DNA of 64,000 nt from an uncultured Clostridia bacterium. GTDB taxonomy: Bacteria > Bacillota > Clostridia > Christensenellales > UBA1242. Below the pieces are notes generated by a model. The model searched no databases. It was not told the origin of the DNA and saw nothing but the letters and a program-made list of their open reading frames with translations. Position 1 is the stretch's first letter, and each line of letters begins with the position of its first letter. The stretch covers positions 123,132 through 187,131 of the forward strand of contig CANCYS010000003.1 of assembly GCA_947382485.1 (NCBI GenBank), written 5' to 3'. The translations under genes and the position numbers were made by a program. Shown here one piece after another: positions 1-7,081 of the stretch.

Positions 1-1242
1 TGAAATAAATTTTGGGTCAAGTTCAATTTGAACTTTATCATAATGTTTCTTATAACAATCACTAAGACATGCCGTAACTTTAACATTTTCATCAATTTTC
101 ATAAGTAAATATAAAATTCTAGCAAGTGCCACAGGTGTAAGTTCTGGATCTAATGATTTTTCATATCTTTGAGAGGCATCAGTTAAAAGACCAATGCTCC
201 TTGATGTTTTTCTAACATTTTCACAATCAAACACAGCAGCCTCAAATAAAACAGAGTTTGTTTCATCAGTAATACCAGATTTAAGTCCACCCTTAATTCC
301 CGCAATAGCAACTGGTGTTTTATCTTTGTCAGCAATAATCATTGCATTTTTAGGAAGTTTGTGTTCTTCCCCTTCAAGCGTAAGCATTGTCATATTACCA
401 TCAGATTCAATAACATTAATTCCAGTAACTAGTTTATTATCAAAAGCGTGCATTGGAAGTCCCAAATCCAACATAACATAATTAGTTAAATCTGCAAGAA
501 GATTAATATCTCTCATTCCAGCATAGTTTAACCTAATTGCCATTTCTCTTGTAGACTTCTTTTCATTAATATTTTCAACTGAAATTGAAGAATATCTAAA
601 ACAATTATCAGTTAAAATATTAACACTTATTGGTTTTAATGAAGAATATTCATTCAAATCAACAACTGGCATTTTTCTAAGTTCTCTACCAAAAATTGCT
701 GCAAATTCCCTAGCAATTCCATAATGTCCCCAAAGGTCAGGTCTGTTAGTAAGAGATTTATTATCAATTTCAAGAACCACATCATCAATTGGCCAAACAT
801 TTTTTATATCTTCACCAATCTTAACAGGTTCTTTAATATCCATAATTCCATCATCATCGCTACCAATACCAAGTTCTGCTTCTGCACAACACATACCAAA
901 AGACTCAACACCTGCAAGTTTTGTTGCTTTAATTTTTCCAGCACAAACACTACCACCAACCTTACAAACTGCTGTCACCATACCTTCATAAACATTTGGT
1001 GCTCCACAAACAATTTGTAAAACTTCGTCACCCACATCAACTTTAAGAAGATGCAAATGATCAGATTGTGGCATATTATCAACACTCAAAATTTTACCAA
1101 AAACAACATTATTAATATTTTTACCTTTAAACTCAACTCCCTCAATTTCTGCTGTTGAAAGATTAAATCTTTTCACAAGTTCATCAACTTCAATACCCGA
1201 TAAATCTACGTAGTCATTAATCCAATTAATTGAAATATTCAT
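1..1242 (-). CDS. pheT: Phenylalanyl-tRNA synthetase beta subunit, N-terminal 414 residues (cut by window edge)
   Basis: PheT is the large subunit of the alpha2-beta2 synthetase that charges tRNA-Phe. The reading frame starts at ATG 1242-1240 (MNISINWINDYVDL) after AGGAGAG and runs off the window at base 1 without a stop. An EMAP/OB-type tRNA-binding domain is visible at about residues 40-150 (SDHLHLLKVDVG, VCGAPNVYEG), followed by the B3/B4 region with NRPDLWGHYGIARE. It follows pheS by 11 bases and is probably co-transcribed with it under the T-box leader upstream of pheS. The family is about 800 residues, so roughly half is seen. Confidence 0.95.
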   Translation of the reverse strand, partial: MNISINWINDYVDLSGIEVDELVKRFNLSTAEIEGVEFKGKNINNVVFGKILSVDNMPQSDHLHLLKVDVGDEVLQIVCGAPNVYEGMVTAVCKVGGSVCAGKIKATKLAGVESFGMCCAEAELGIGSDDDGIMDIKEPVKIGEDIKNVWPIDDVVLEIDNKSLTNRPDLWGHYGIAREFAAIFGRELRKMPVVDLNEYSSLKPISVNILTDNCFRYSSISVENINEKKSTREMAIRLNYAGMRDINLLADLTNYVMLDLGLPMHAFDNKLVTGINVIESDGNMTMLTLEGEEHKLPKNAMIIADKDKTPVAIAGIKGGLKSGITDETNSVLFEAAVFDCENVRKTSRSIGLLTDASQRYEKSLDPELTPVALARILYLLMKIDENVKVTACLSDCYKKHYDKVQIELDPKFIS

Positions 1243-1253
1243 TTTATCTCTCC

Positions 1254-2288
1254 TTACATATTAGTCTTAAATTGACTCATAATTTTTAAATTGTTGCTAT
1301 TTAAATAACGAATATCATCAAGTTTAGTCCTAATCATAACAAGTCTGTCAAAACCAAGACCAAATGCAAATCCATTATATTCATCAGGATCAATCCCAGC
1401 CATTCTTAAAACATTAGGATGAATCATTCCGCATGGACAAAGTTCAAGCCAACCAGAATTTCCACAAGTATGGCAACCTGTTCCACCACAAAATGGACAC
1501 TTAGCATCAAGTTCATAACTTGGTTCAGTAAATGGGAAAAATCCTGGACGAAGTCTAACTTCAATATCTTTTTTAAATAAAGATTTAAGCATTGCCTTTT
1601 CAAAATAAATCAAGTTAGCAACCGTAACATTTTTTCCAACAACAACACCTTCTAATTGGAAGAAAGTATTTTCATGTCTAGCATCTAATTCTTCATTTCT
1701 AAAAACCCTTCCAGGAAAAATTACTTTACAAACTGGACCATAAGTTCTAAGAATTCTATTTTGAGCAGCAGATGTTTGAGTTTTTAAAAGTTCCCCATTG
1801 TTAAGCCAAAAAGTATCTTGCATATCTCTTGCAGGGTGATTTTTTGGAACATTAACAGATTCAAAGTTATTATATTCAGTTTCAACTTCATTTCCATCTT
1901 CAACAACAAAACCCATATTTTTAAATATATCACAAACTTGTTTTTGAATAATTGTCCTTGGGTGAAGTGAACCAGTTTTAGTATCAACAGGAAGCGAATA
2001 GTCAAACATCTTAGTATTTTTAATTTCAGCATCAATAGCCTTTTGTGCTAATGAAGTTTTTATTTCTTCAATTTTTGTTTCAATCTTATTTTTAAGTGCA
2101 TTAACTTTTTGACCAAACTCTTTTTTTAGTTCAACTGGAACTTCCCTAAACTTAGCCATAATGTCAGTAATAAAGCCTTTCTTACCTAAAAATTTAACTC
2201 TCAAACTTTCAAGAGTTTCAAGAGAATCAACACTGCTAGATTCTTCATCAAATTGTTTTTCGGTTTGATTAATATTTTCTAATTCCAT
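1254..2288 (-). CDS. pheS: Phenylalanyl-tRNA synthetase alpha subunit
   Basis: This is the catalytic class II subunit of PheRS. The N-terminal coiled coil (about residues 1-85) precedes the aminoacylation domain. Motif 2 is visible as ENTFFQLEG and motif 3 as GFAFGLGFDRL near the C-terminus. An insertion at about residues 264-281 carries paired cysteines (CPFCGGTGCHTCG), a zinc-ribbon-like feature that I believe also occurs in some other Firmicute PheS proteins. Length (344) is normal. The start at 2288 follows AGGAGAAATTT. It heads the pheST operon behind a T-box leader. Confidence 0.96.
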   Translation of the reverse strand: MELENINQTEKQFDEESSSVDSLETLESLRVKFLGKKGFITDIMAKFREVPVELKKEFGQKVNALKNKIETKIEEIKTSLAQKAIDAEIKNTKMFDYSLPVDTKTGSLHPRTIIQKQVCDIFKNMGFVVEDGNEVETEYNNFESVNVPKNHPARDMQDTFWLNNGELLKTQTSAAQNRILRTYGPVCKVIFPGRVFRNEELDARHENTFFQLEGVVVGKNVTVANLIYFEKAMLKSLFKKDIEVRLRPGFFPFTEPSYELDAKCPFCGGTGCHTCGNSGWLELCPCGMIHPNVLRMAGIDPDEYNGFAFGLGFDRLVMIRTKLDDIRYLNSNNLKIMSQFKTNM

Positions 2289-2360
2289 AAATTTCTCCTA
2301 AATTTATTAATTTTCAGATGATTTTGAATATGTTTTTGCAAATATTTGCACTTTTTTGCA

Positions 2361-2402
2361 AAAAACAAAGTCTCACATCCTTATTTTTAAGGACGCAAGA
2401 CT
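2361..2402 (-). terminator. Regulated terminator of the pheS T-box
   Basis: The hairpin spans 2369-2402: on the minus strand AGTCTTGCGTCCTT pairs with AAGGATGTGAGACT, followed by a U-rich tract at 2368-2361. It lies directly after the T-box core, as expected for the competing terminator. Confidence 0.88.
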
Positions 2403-2602
2403 TTTGCGTGGTACCACCTTAATTCGTGAAAAACTTTCACCTCATTAACTTTAACGATAGCATAATCGAGATATATTTCTATATCCATCTCTGGTGCCGA
2501 AATTCATTTATAAACTTTGTATTTGCTCCCAGCCAAAGGCAAACTCTCTAAACCAAAAATTTTATAAACTACTAAATCACCTTCACAGATTTTAAAAAAC
2601 TA
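2361..2602 (-). promoter_or_regulatory. T-box riboswitch leader of pheST
   Basis: The minus strand carries the near-invariant T-box core AAGGTGGTACCACGC at 2420-2406, which pairs with the tRNA acceptor end. It is followed by a strong intrinsic terminator. A UUC triplet at 2501-2499, followed by a purine, is a plausible Phe specifier codon in Stem I. Known T-box logic is that uncharged tRNA-Phe (a gene for it is in this window) stabilises the antiterminator and permits pheST transcription. The core motif is seen directly; the specifier assignment is inferred. Confidence 0.9.
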
Positions 2603-2607
2603 GTTGT

Positions 2608-2636
2608 AGTCTAACATAATAAATTTTCTTTGTCAA
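2608..2636 (-). promoter_or_regulatory. Sigma-A-type promoter of the pheS leader
   Basis: TTGACA (2636-2631), a 17-nt spacer and TAGACT (2613-2608), the latter preceded by TGT as an extended -10. The predicted start near 2601 gives a leader of about 310 nt before pheS. Confidence 0.75.
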
Positions 2637-2664
2637 GGTTTTAAATATGCTTAAACACCAACAA

Positions 2665-2958
2665 TTAAAACTCAATATGTTTAACTCCTTTTTTAGTAGA
2701 ATACTTATATAAACAAAATTTTCTACCAATAGAGCAAACTTGTTCTGCTCCGAGTTTTTCAGATGATTCAATTAAATAATCTTTTGCAGACAATTCCGCA
2801 GAATCAAGCACACTAACTTTAACCAACTCTTTTGATTCTAAACCCTTTTTAATCAATGTTAACACATTATCATTTAAACCATCTTTACCAATTATAACTG
2901 TTGCATCTAACTTACTAGCATAACTTCTAAGTTTTGCACGTTCTTTTGAATTTAACAT
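2665..2958 (-). CDS. yhbY: YhbY/CRM-domain RNA-binding protein
   Basis: A 97-residue single CRM domain protein, associated in other bacteria with ribosome assembly. MLNSKERAKLRSYA, the IIGKDGL loop and the C-terminal GRKFCLYK (the family's IG..lvLYR) are all present. It starts four bases after the obg stop, so obg and yhbY are co-transcribed. I see no terminator between its stop and the pheS promoter. Confidence 0.93.
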   Translation of the reverse strand: MLNSKERAKLRSYASKLDATVIIGKDGLNDNVLTLIKKGLESKELVKVSVLDSAELSAKDYLIESSEKLGAEQVCSIGRKFCLYKYSTKKGVKHIEF

Positions 2959-2962
2959 ATTT

Positions 2963-4237
2963 TTATTCCTTTATTTCAAAATCAATATCTTTTATACGGA
3001 TTACTGAGTTTTCATCAGCACCCATCTTTTTTAATTCCTTTATAATACCCTTATCTTTAAGCACCCTTTGGAAGTATGCAAAAGATTGTGAATCGCTTAA
3101 AACAACGCCTCGAACAAGTTCATCAATAAACCCACCAACAACTTCAAAAGCTCCATCTTCCGCAATAATAATTTCATATTTATTTGGATTAGGTCTTTCA
3201 TAAACAAATGGAACATAATCAAGTTTTTGTTTTTTAGGAAGAGTTTTCAATAATTCAACAGTCTTTTTAAGTAACTCATCTAAATTATTATTTGAAATGG
3301 CTGACACTTCAACAATCTCATATTTTCTTTTCAGTTTTGAAATTTTACTTTTAAAGTCAGAGATTTTCTTAGGGTCATCAACTAAATCAATTTTATTTAA
3401 AACTATAATTTGTGGCAAATTTTCAACATCATTACCATGTTTTTTAAGTTCACTAGTAACAATCTTAAAATCATTATAAGGATCTCTTTCTTCACTACCA
3501 GAAATATCAATAACATGTAAAAGAAGCCTTGTTCTTTCAATATGTCTCAAAAAGTAATGTCCAAGTCCAACCCCTTCACTTGCCCCTTCAATAAGTCCAG
3601 GTATATCTGCTAAAACAAATGAATTGTCTCCAAATTTGCAAACACCAATATTTGGAGTAAGTGTTGTGAAATGATAATTTGCAATTTTAGGTTTTGCATT
3701 AGTAAGCATTGCAAGAATAGAACTTTTTCCAACATTAGGAAGTCCAACCAATCCAACATCTGCAATTGTTTTAAGTTCCAATATAACTTCTTTTTCTTCA
3801 CAAAGTTGACCAGTTTGTGAAAATGATGGTCTTTGCCTTGTTGAAGATTTAAATCTAGCATTACCAAGTCCGCCATTTCCACCTTTAAGTACAACAATTT
3901 CACTTTTATCTTCAAATAAATCACATATAATATTTTCAGTTTCTGCATCACGTATAACAGTACCACATGGAACCTTGATTATTAAATTTTCACCATTTTT
4001 ACCTGTTTTATTATTGCTTCCACCATTTGTTCCATTTTCCGCTCTAAAATGTTTAGTAAAACGAAAATCAATCAAACTATCAATACTTCTGTCTGCAACA
4101 AAAATGATAGACCCACCTTTTCCGCCATCGCCACCATCAGGTCCGCCTCTCTCAACATACTTTTCGGTATGAAAACTTGTCTTACCGTTTCCACCATTGC
4201 CAGCTTTAATGAAAATCTTAACTCTGTCTAAATACAT
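2963..4237 (-). CDS. obg: GTPase ObgE/CgtA
   Basis: A ribosome-assembly and stress GTPase. The glycine-rich Obg fold (residues 1-155) precedes the G domain with G1 GLPNVGKSS, G3 DIPGLIEG and G4 NKID. The C-terminal OCT domain follows (IAEDGAFEVVGGFIDEL). I place the start at ATG 4237 (MYLDRVKIFIKAG), which has AGGGG five bases upstream and matches family N-termini. A GTG at 4255 would overlap the nth stop and contain the ribosome-binding site. The domain order is complete and of normal length. Confidence 0.96.
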   Translation of the reverse strand: MYLDRVKIFIKAGNGGNGKTSFHTEKYVERGGPDGGDGGKGGSIIFVADRSIDSLIDFRFTKHFRAENGTNGGSNNKTGKNGENLIIKVPCGTVIRDAETENIICDLFEDKSEIVVLKGGNGGLGNARFKSSTRQRPSFSQTGQLCEEKEVILELKTIADVGLVGLPNVGKSSILAMLTNAKPKIANYHFTTLTPNIGVCKFGDNSFVLADIPGLIEGASEGVGLGHYFLRHIERTRLLLHVIDISGSEERDPYNDFKIVTSELKKHGNDVENLPQIIVLNKIDLVDDPKKISDFKSKISKLKRKYEIVEVSAISNNNLDELLKKTVELLKTLPKKQKLDYVPFVYERPNPNKYEIIIAEDGAFEVVGGFIDELVRGVVLSDSQSFAYFQRVLKDKGIIKELKKMGADENSVIRIKDIDFEIKE

Positions 4238-4254
4238 TACTTCCCCTAAATTCA

Positions 4255-4887
4255 CTATAAATTATTTTCTTTTTTATATTTGCAATACTCACTAAGTCCA
4301 CATTCATTACAATTTGGTCTTTGTGATTTACAAACATATCTACCATGAAGAACCAAAGCATAATGAAACTTAATCCATTTATCTTTTGGCAAAACTCTTT
4401 CAAGGTCTTCTTGTGTTTTTTCAACTGTTCCATGATTAGCAAGTCCAAGCCTATTAGACACTCTAAACACATGAGTATCAACAGCAATTGCTGGAATATT
4501 AAAAGCCATAGACAAAACCACATTAGCAGTTTTCTCACCAACACCGGCAAGTGCCTTCAATTGTTCTTTGTCGCTAGGAACTTCTCCGCCATATTTATTA
4601 ACCAAATCATTAGAGCATTCCAAAATGCTCTTTGCCTTGTTATGAAAAAAGCCACAAGAATGAATTTTATCTTCCAACTCAACTTGTGACAAAGTAATCA
4701 TTTTATAAGGCGTGTTGTATTCTTTGAACAATTCACTTGTCACCACATTAACTCTTTTGTCAGTACATTGAGCAGACAAAATAACAGCAATCAAAAGTTC
4801 ATATGGTGAATTAAAGTTCAACTCACATTTTGGATTCTCATAAAGCATATCAACTTTATTAATTAATTCCAAAACACCATTTTCCAT
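4255..4887 (-). CDS. nth: Endonuclease III (DNA glycosylase/AP lyase)
   Basis: Base-excision-repair enzyme for oxidised pyrimidines. The helix-hairpin-helix LAGVGEKTANVV carries the lyase Lys, and VDTHVFRV carries the catalytic Asp. A [4Fe-4S] motif C-x6-C-x2-C-x5-C is present at about residues 187-204 (CKSQRPNCNECGLSEYC). Length 210 is typical. The start overlaps the preceding HTH gene by one base and the stop lies 17 bases before obg, so it belongs to the same operon. Confidence 0.96.
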   Translation of the reverse strand: MENGVLELINKVDMLYENPKCELNFNSPYELLIAVILSAQCTDKRVNVVTSELFKEYNTPYKMITLSQVELEDKIHSCGFFHNKAKSILECSNDLVNKYGGEVPSDKEQLKALAGVGEKTANVVLSMAFNIPAIAVDTHVFRVSNRLGLANHGTVEKTQEDLERVLPKDKWIKFHYALVLHGRYVCKSQRPNCNECGLSEYCKYKKENNL

Positions 4888-5297
4888 TATTTCTTCCCAA
4901 TCCTTTCATTCATTTTATCATACACAATCGTAAGTAGCCTAAAACTCATAGCCTCTTCAAAATTTCGTATATTAAGTCCTGTAATTTTATAAATTTTTTC
5001 AATACGATATAAAAGAGTGTTTCTATGCAAAAAAGCGTTTCTGCTAGTTTCTGAAATATTTAAATTATTTTTGAAGAAAGCATTAATACATTCAATCAAT
5101 TCTTTATCTTTCATAACAGAAACAATTTCAGGAGTTAAAAATTTTTCACTAATGCTCGCACATTCATCAGGATTTAAGCAATTAATAACAAAATTGCAAA
5201 AATCTGAAAAAAGTGAATTGCTATAACTAGCCTTACCATTTTTTTCATCTTTAATTTGATTAAAAGAACCATTCTGCTTACCTGATAAATAATCCAT
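4887..5297 (-). CDS. Small protein with PucR/CdaR-type C-terminal HTH
   Basis: A 136-residue protein whose C-terminal half resembles the HTH found at the end of PucR/CdaR regulators: ETSRNAFLHRNTLLYRIEKI followed by TGLNIRNFEEAMSFRLL. The usual N-terminal sensory domains are missing and the first 60 residues match nothing I recognise. The start at 5297 follows AAGGAGATATTT. It sits between a degenerate ABC ATPase gene and nth. A DNA-binding role is inferred from the HTH alone. Confidence 0.72.
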   Translation of the reverse strand: MDYLSGKQNGSFNQIKDEKNGKASYSNSLFSDFCNFVINCLNPDECASISEKFLTPEIVSVMKDKELIECINAFFKNNLNISETSRNAFLHRNTLLYRIEKIYKITGLNIRNFEEAMSFRLLTIVYDKMNERIGKK

Positions 5298-5367
5298 AAA
5301 TATCTCCTTAAACCTATCACATTATATCAAATATTTTTCGACATTTCAATAATTTTGTGAGAGATTT

Positions 5368-6357
5368 TTAAATAACCTTCGTTCCATCAAACTTTAAATA
5401 AATAAAGATATCTTTGTTATTAATCAACTTGTTAAATTCACTATCTTTAATAGCATCTATATTAATGCCCTTTTTAACAAAAACATCAACCTTTTCAATA
5501 TCTTCATTTTCATTTAAAGTTTTGCAAATCTCATTATTAAAATTATTATCAAATTTAATATACTTATTCTTATCTGTTATAAAAAAGAATTCATTGTTCT
5601 GATTTTTAATTTCACATTCAAATTTTTCAAAATCTTCAAGAAATTCAAAAATATCTCTATCTATATATGAATTTAAAAATTCAACTATATTTTCAAATTT
5701 CTTTAACACTGACAAATTCAAATACCCAACATTTTCAAAATTAAGTTTCTCAAAAAACTCTCTATTACTTTTAAAGCTAGAAGGTTCTGCCACAGTAATA
5801 ATAGTTATATTTTTATTACTAAATAAAATATTATAAATCTCACGCATTTGAATTTGTTCATCTTCCGATAATCCATTAAACTGGTCATCTAAAAATAATA
5901 TTTTAGGATTTTTTATATAACTACGAAGTATTGCTAATTTTCTTTTTTCAAACAAACTAAGTTTCTTCACTTTAACTTTTTGTTCTCTATCAATTTTAAA
6001 TTGATTTAATAACTCAGAAATATCATCATCACTCAATTTTGCAATGCCACATGCTTCACACAAAAAATCCAAGTTAAATCTAATAGTCTTATCTTTCAAT
6101 AAAACAGGTTCAGATAGTAAAAGTGAAAAGTTCTTTTTATTATCTTCAATATTCCTAATTTCATTCCCTTCACAAAAAACCTTCCCAAAATAAGAAGTTT
6201 CGAATCCAGAAATAACTTTTAATAACGTAGTATTCCCTTCATCATGCTTCGCCAACACAAGCAATCTATCTCCTTTCTTCATAGAAAAACTAACATCTTT
6301 TAAACAAAGAGGCTTTTTATAATAACTAAAACAAACATTATCTACTTCATAAAACAT
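5368..6357 (-). CDS. Degenerate ABC-type ATPase domain protein
   Basis: The N-terminal 220 residues follow the ABC ATPase fold (YEVDNVCFSYYKKPLCLKDVSF), but every catalytic motif has changed. Walker A reads AKHDEGNTT at 36-44 (no GK), the signature reads LSLFE, Walker B ends LDDQ rather than LDEP, and the H-loop position reads AEPSS. About 110 residues of unknown, acidic, Phe/Asn-rich sequence follow. No permease is adjacent; the next gene downstream is the PucR-HTH protein. I infer a non-hydrolysing regulatory or scaffold protein. Confidence 0.7.
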   Translation of the reverse strand: MFYEVDNVCFSYYKKPLCLKDVSFSMKKGDRLLVLAKHDEGNTTLLKVISGFETSYFGKVFCEGNEIRNIEDNKKNFSLLLSEPVLLKDKTIRFNLDFLCEACGIAKLSDDDISELLNQFKIDREQKVKVKKLSLFEKRKLAILRSYIKNPKILFLDDQFNGLSEDEQIQMREIYNILFSNKNITIITVAEPSSFKSNREFFEKLNFENVGYLNLSVLKKFENIVEFLNSYIDRDIFEFLEDFEKFECEIKNQNNEFFFITDKNKYIKFDNNFNNEICKTLNENEDIEKVDVFVKKGINIDAIKDSEFNKLINNKDIFIYLKFDGTKVI

Positions 6358-6430
6358 ACTTATAATATAAACAATTTTATAACATTTTGCAATTTATTAT
6401 GCCATAAATAAAAATTTAAATTTTAACAGA

Positions 6431-6456
6431 AAAAAGCATACAAAAGTATGCTTTTT
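6431..6456 (-). terminator. Terminator after hpf
   Basis: A perfect inverted repeat AAAAAGCATAC/GTATGCTTTTT with a 4-nt loop lies 29 bases after the hpf stop. It is T-rich on both strands. Confidence 0.85.
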
Positions 6457-6484
6457 CATATAAAAACTAAAATATTTTGCGATT

Positions 6485-7015
6485 TTACTTAGTTTTAATC
6501 AAACCATAATCTCCATCTGCACGCTTATAAAGAACATTAACAAAACCTGTTTCAATATCTTTGTAAATATAAAAATCATTATCAACAAGTTCAAGTTGGT
6601 CAACTGCTTGTTCTTCTGTAAGTCTGTCAAGATCAAACTCTTTTCTCTTAACAATTTTAGCAGGTTCAATTTCAGGCATTTCATCAAAGAATAAAAGTGT
6701 CATCGGATCAATCACAACCTTAACGCTATCTTTATTCTTGCCAGCAATTCTAACAATTTGTCTTTCAAGTTTTGCCAAACATGTATCAAGGTTTGCATAC
6801 ATATTGTCAGACTCAACTTCGCTTCTAACAAAAGTATTAACATCTTTAACTGTAATTTCCATTTTATATCTTTCAAGTTTACCTGCTTTTGAAAGAACTA
6901 TTTTAGCACTAGCACCATTTTGCAAATACTTCTCAAATTTTGCCACCTTTTTCTCAATCAAGTCTGTAAGTTTTTCTTTTGCAGAGTAATTCCTTTGCAC
7001 TATTTCAATTTTCAT
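6485..7015 (-). CDS. hpf: Long-form ribosome hibernation promoting factor
   Basis: HPF dimerises 70S ribosomes into inactive 100S particles. The N-terminal RaiA-like domain (KIEIVQRNYSAKEKL) is followed by a linker and the C-terminal dimerisation domain (about 125-176: RKEFDLDRLTEEQAVDQLEL). The start is ATG 7015 after GGAGGTGACTTTT; an upstream TTG would place the SD inside the gene. It has its own promoter and terminator and lies downstream of clpC. Confidence 0.94.
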   Translation of the reverse strand: MKIEIVQRNYSAKEKLTDLIEKKVAKFEKYLQNGASAKIVLSKAGKLERYKMEITVKDVNTFVRSEVESDNMYANLDTCLAKLERQIVRIAGKNKDSVKVVIDPMTLLFFDEMPEIEPAKIVKRKEFDLDRLTEEQAVDQLELVDNDFYIYKDIETGFVNVLYKRADGDYGLIKTK

Positions 7016-7043
7016 AAAAGTCACCTCCAAGTTTTATACTTAT

Positions 7044-7072
7044 ATTATAGCAAACTAAATTTCAAAATACAA
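7044..7072 (-). promoter_or_regulatory. hpf promoter
   Basis: TTGTAT (7072-7067), a 17-nt spacer and a consensus TATAAT (7049-7044), placed 28 bases before the hpf start. Confidence 0.75.
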
Positions 7073-7081
7073 AATATTTTA

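Noticed and set aside
4238..4255. GTG start for obg at 4255
   Set aside because: It overlaps the nth stop and includes the SD; ATG 4237 has ideal spacing and matches family N-termini.
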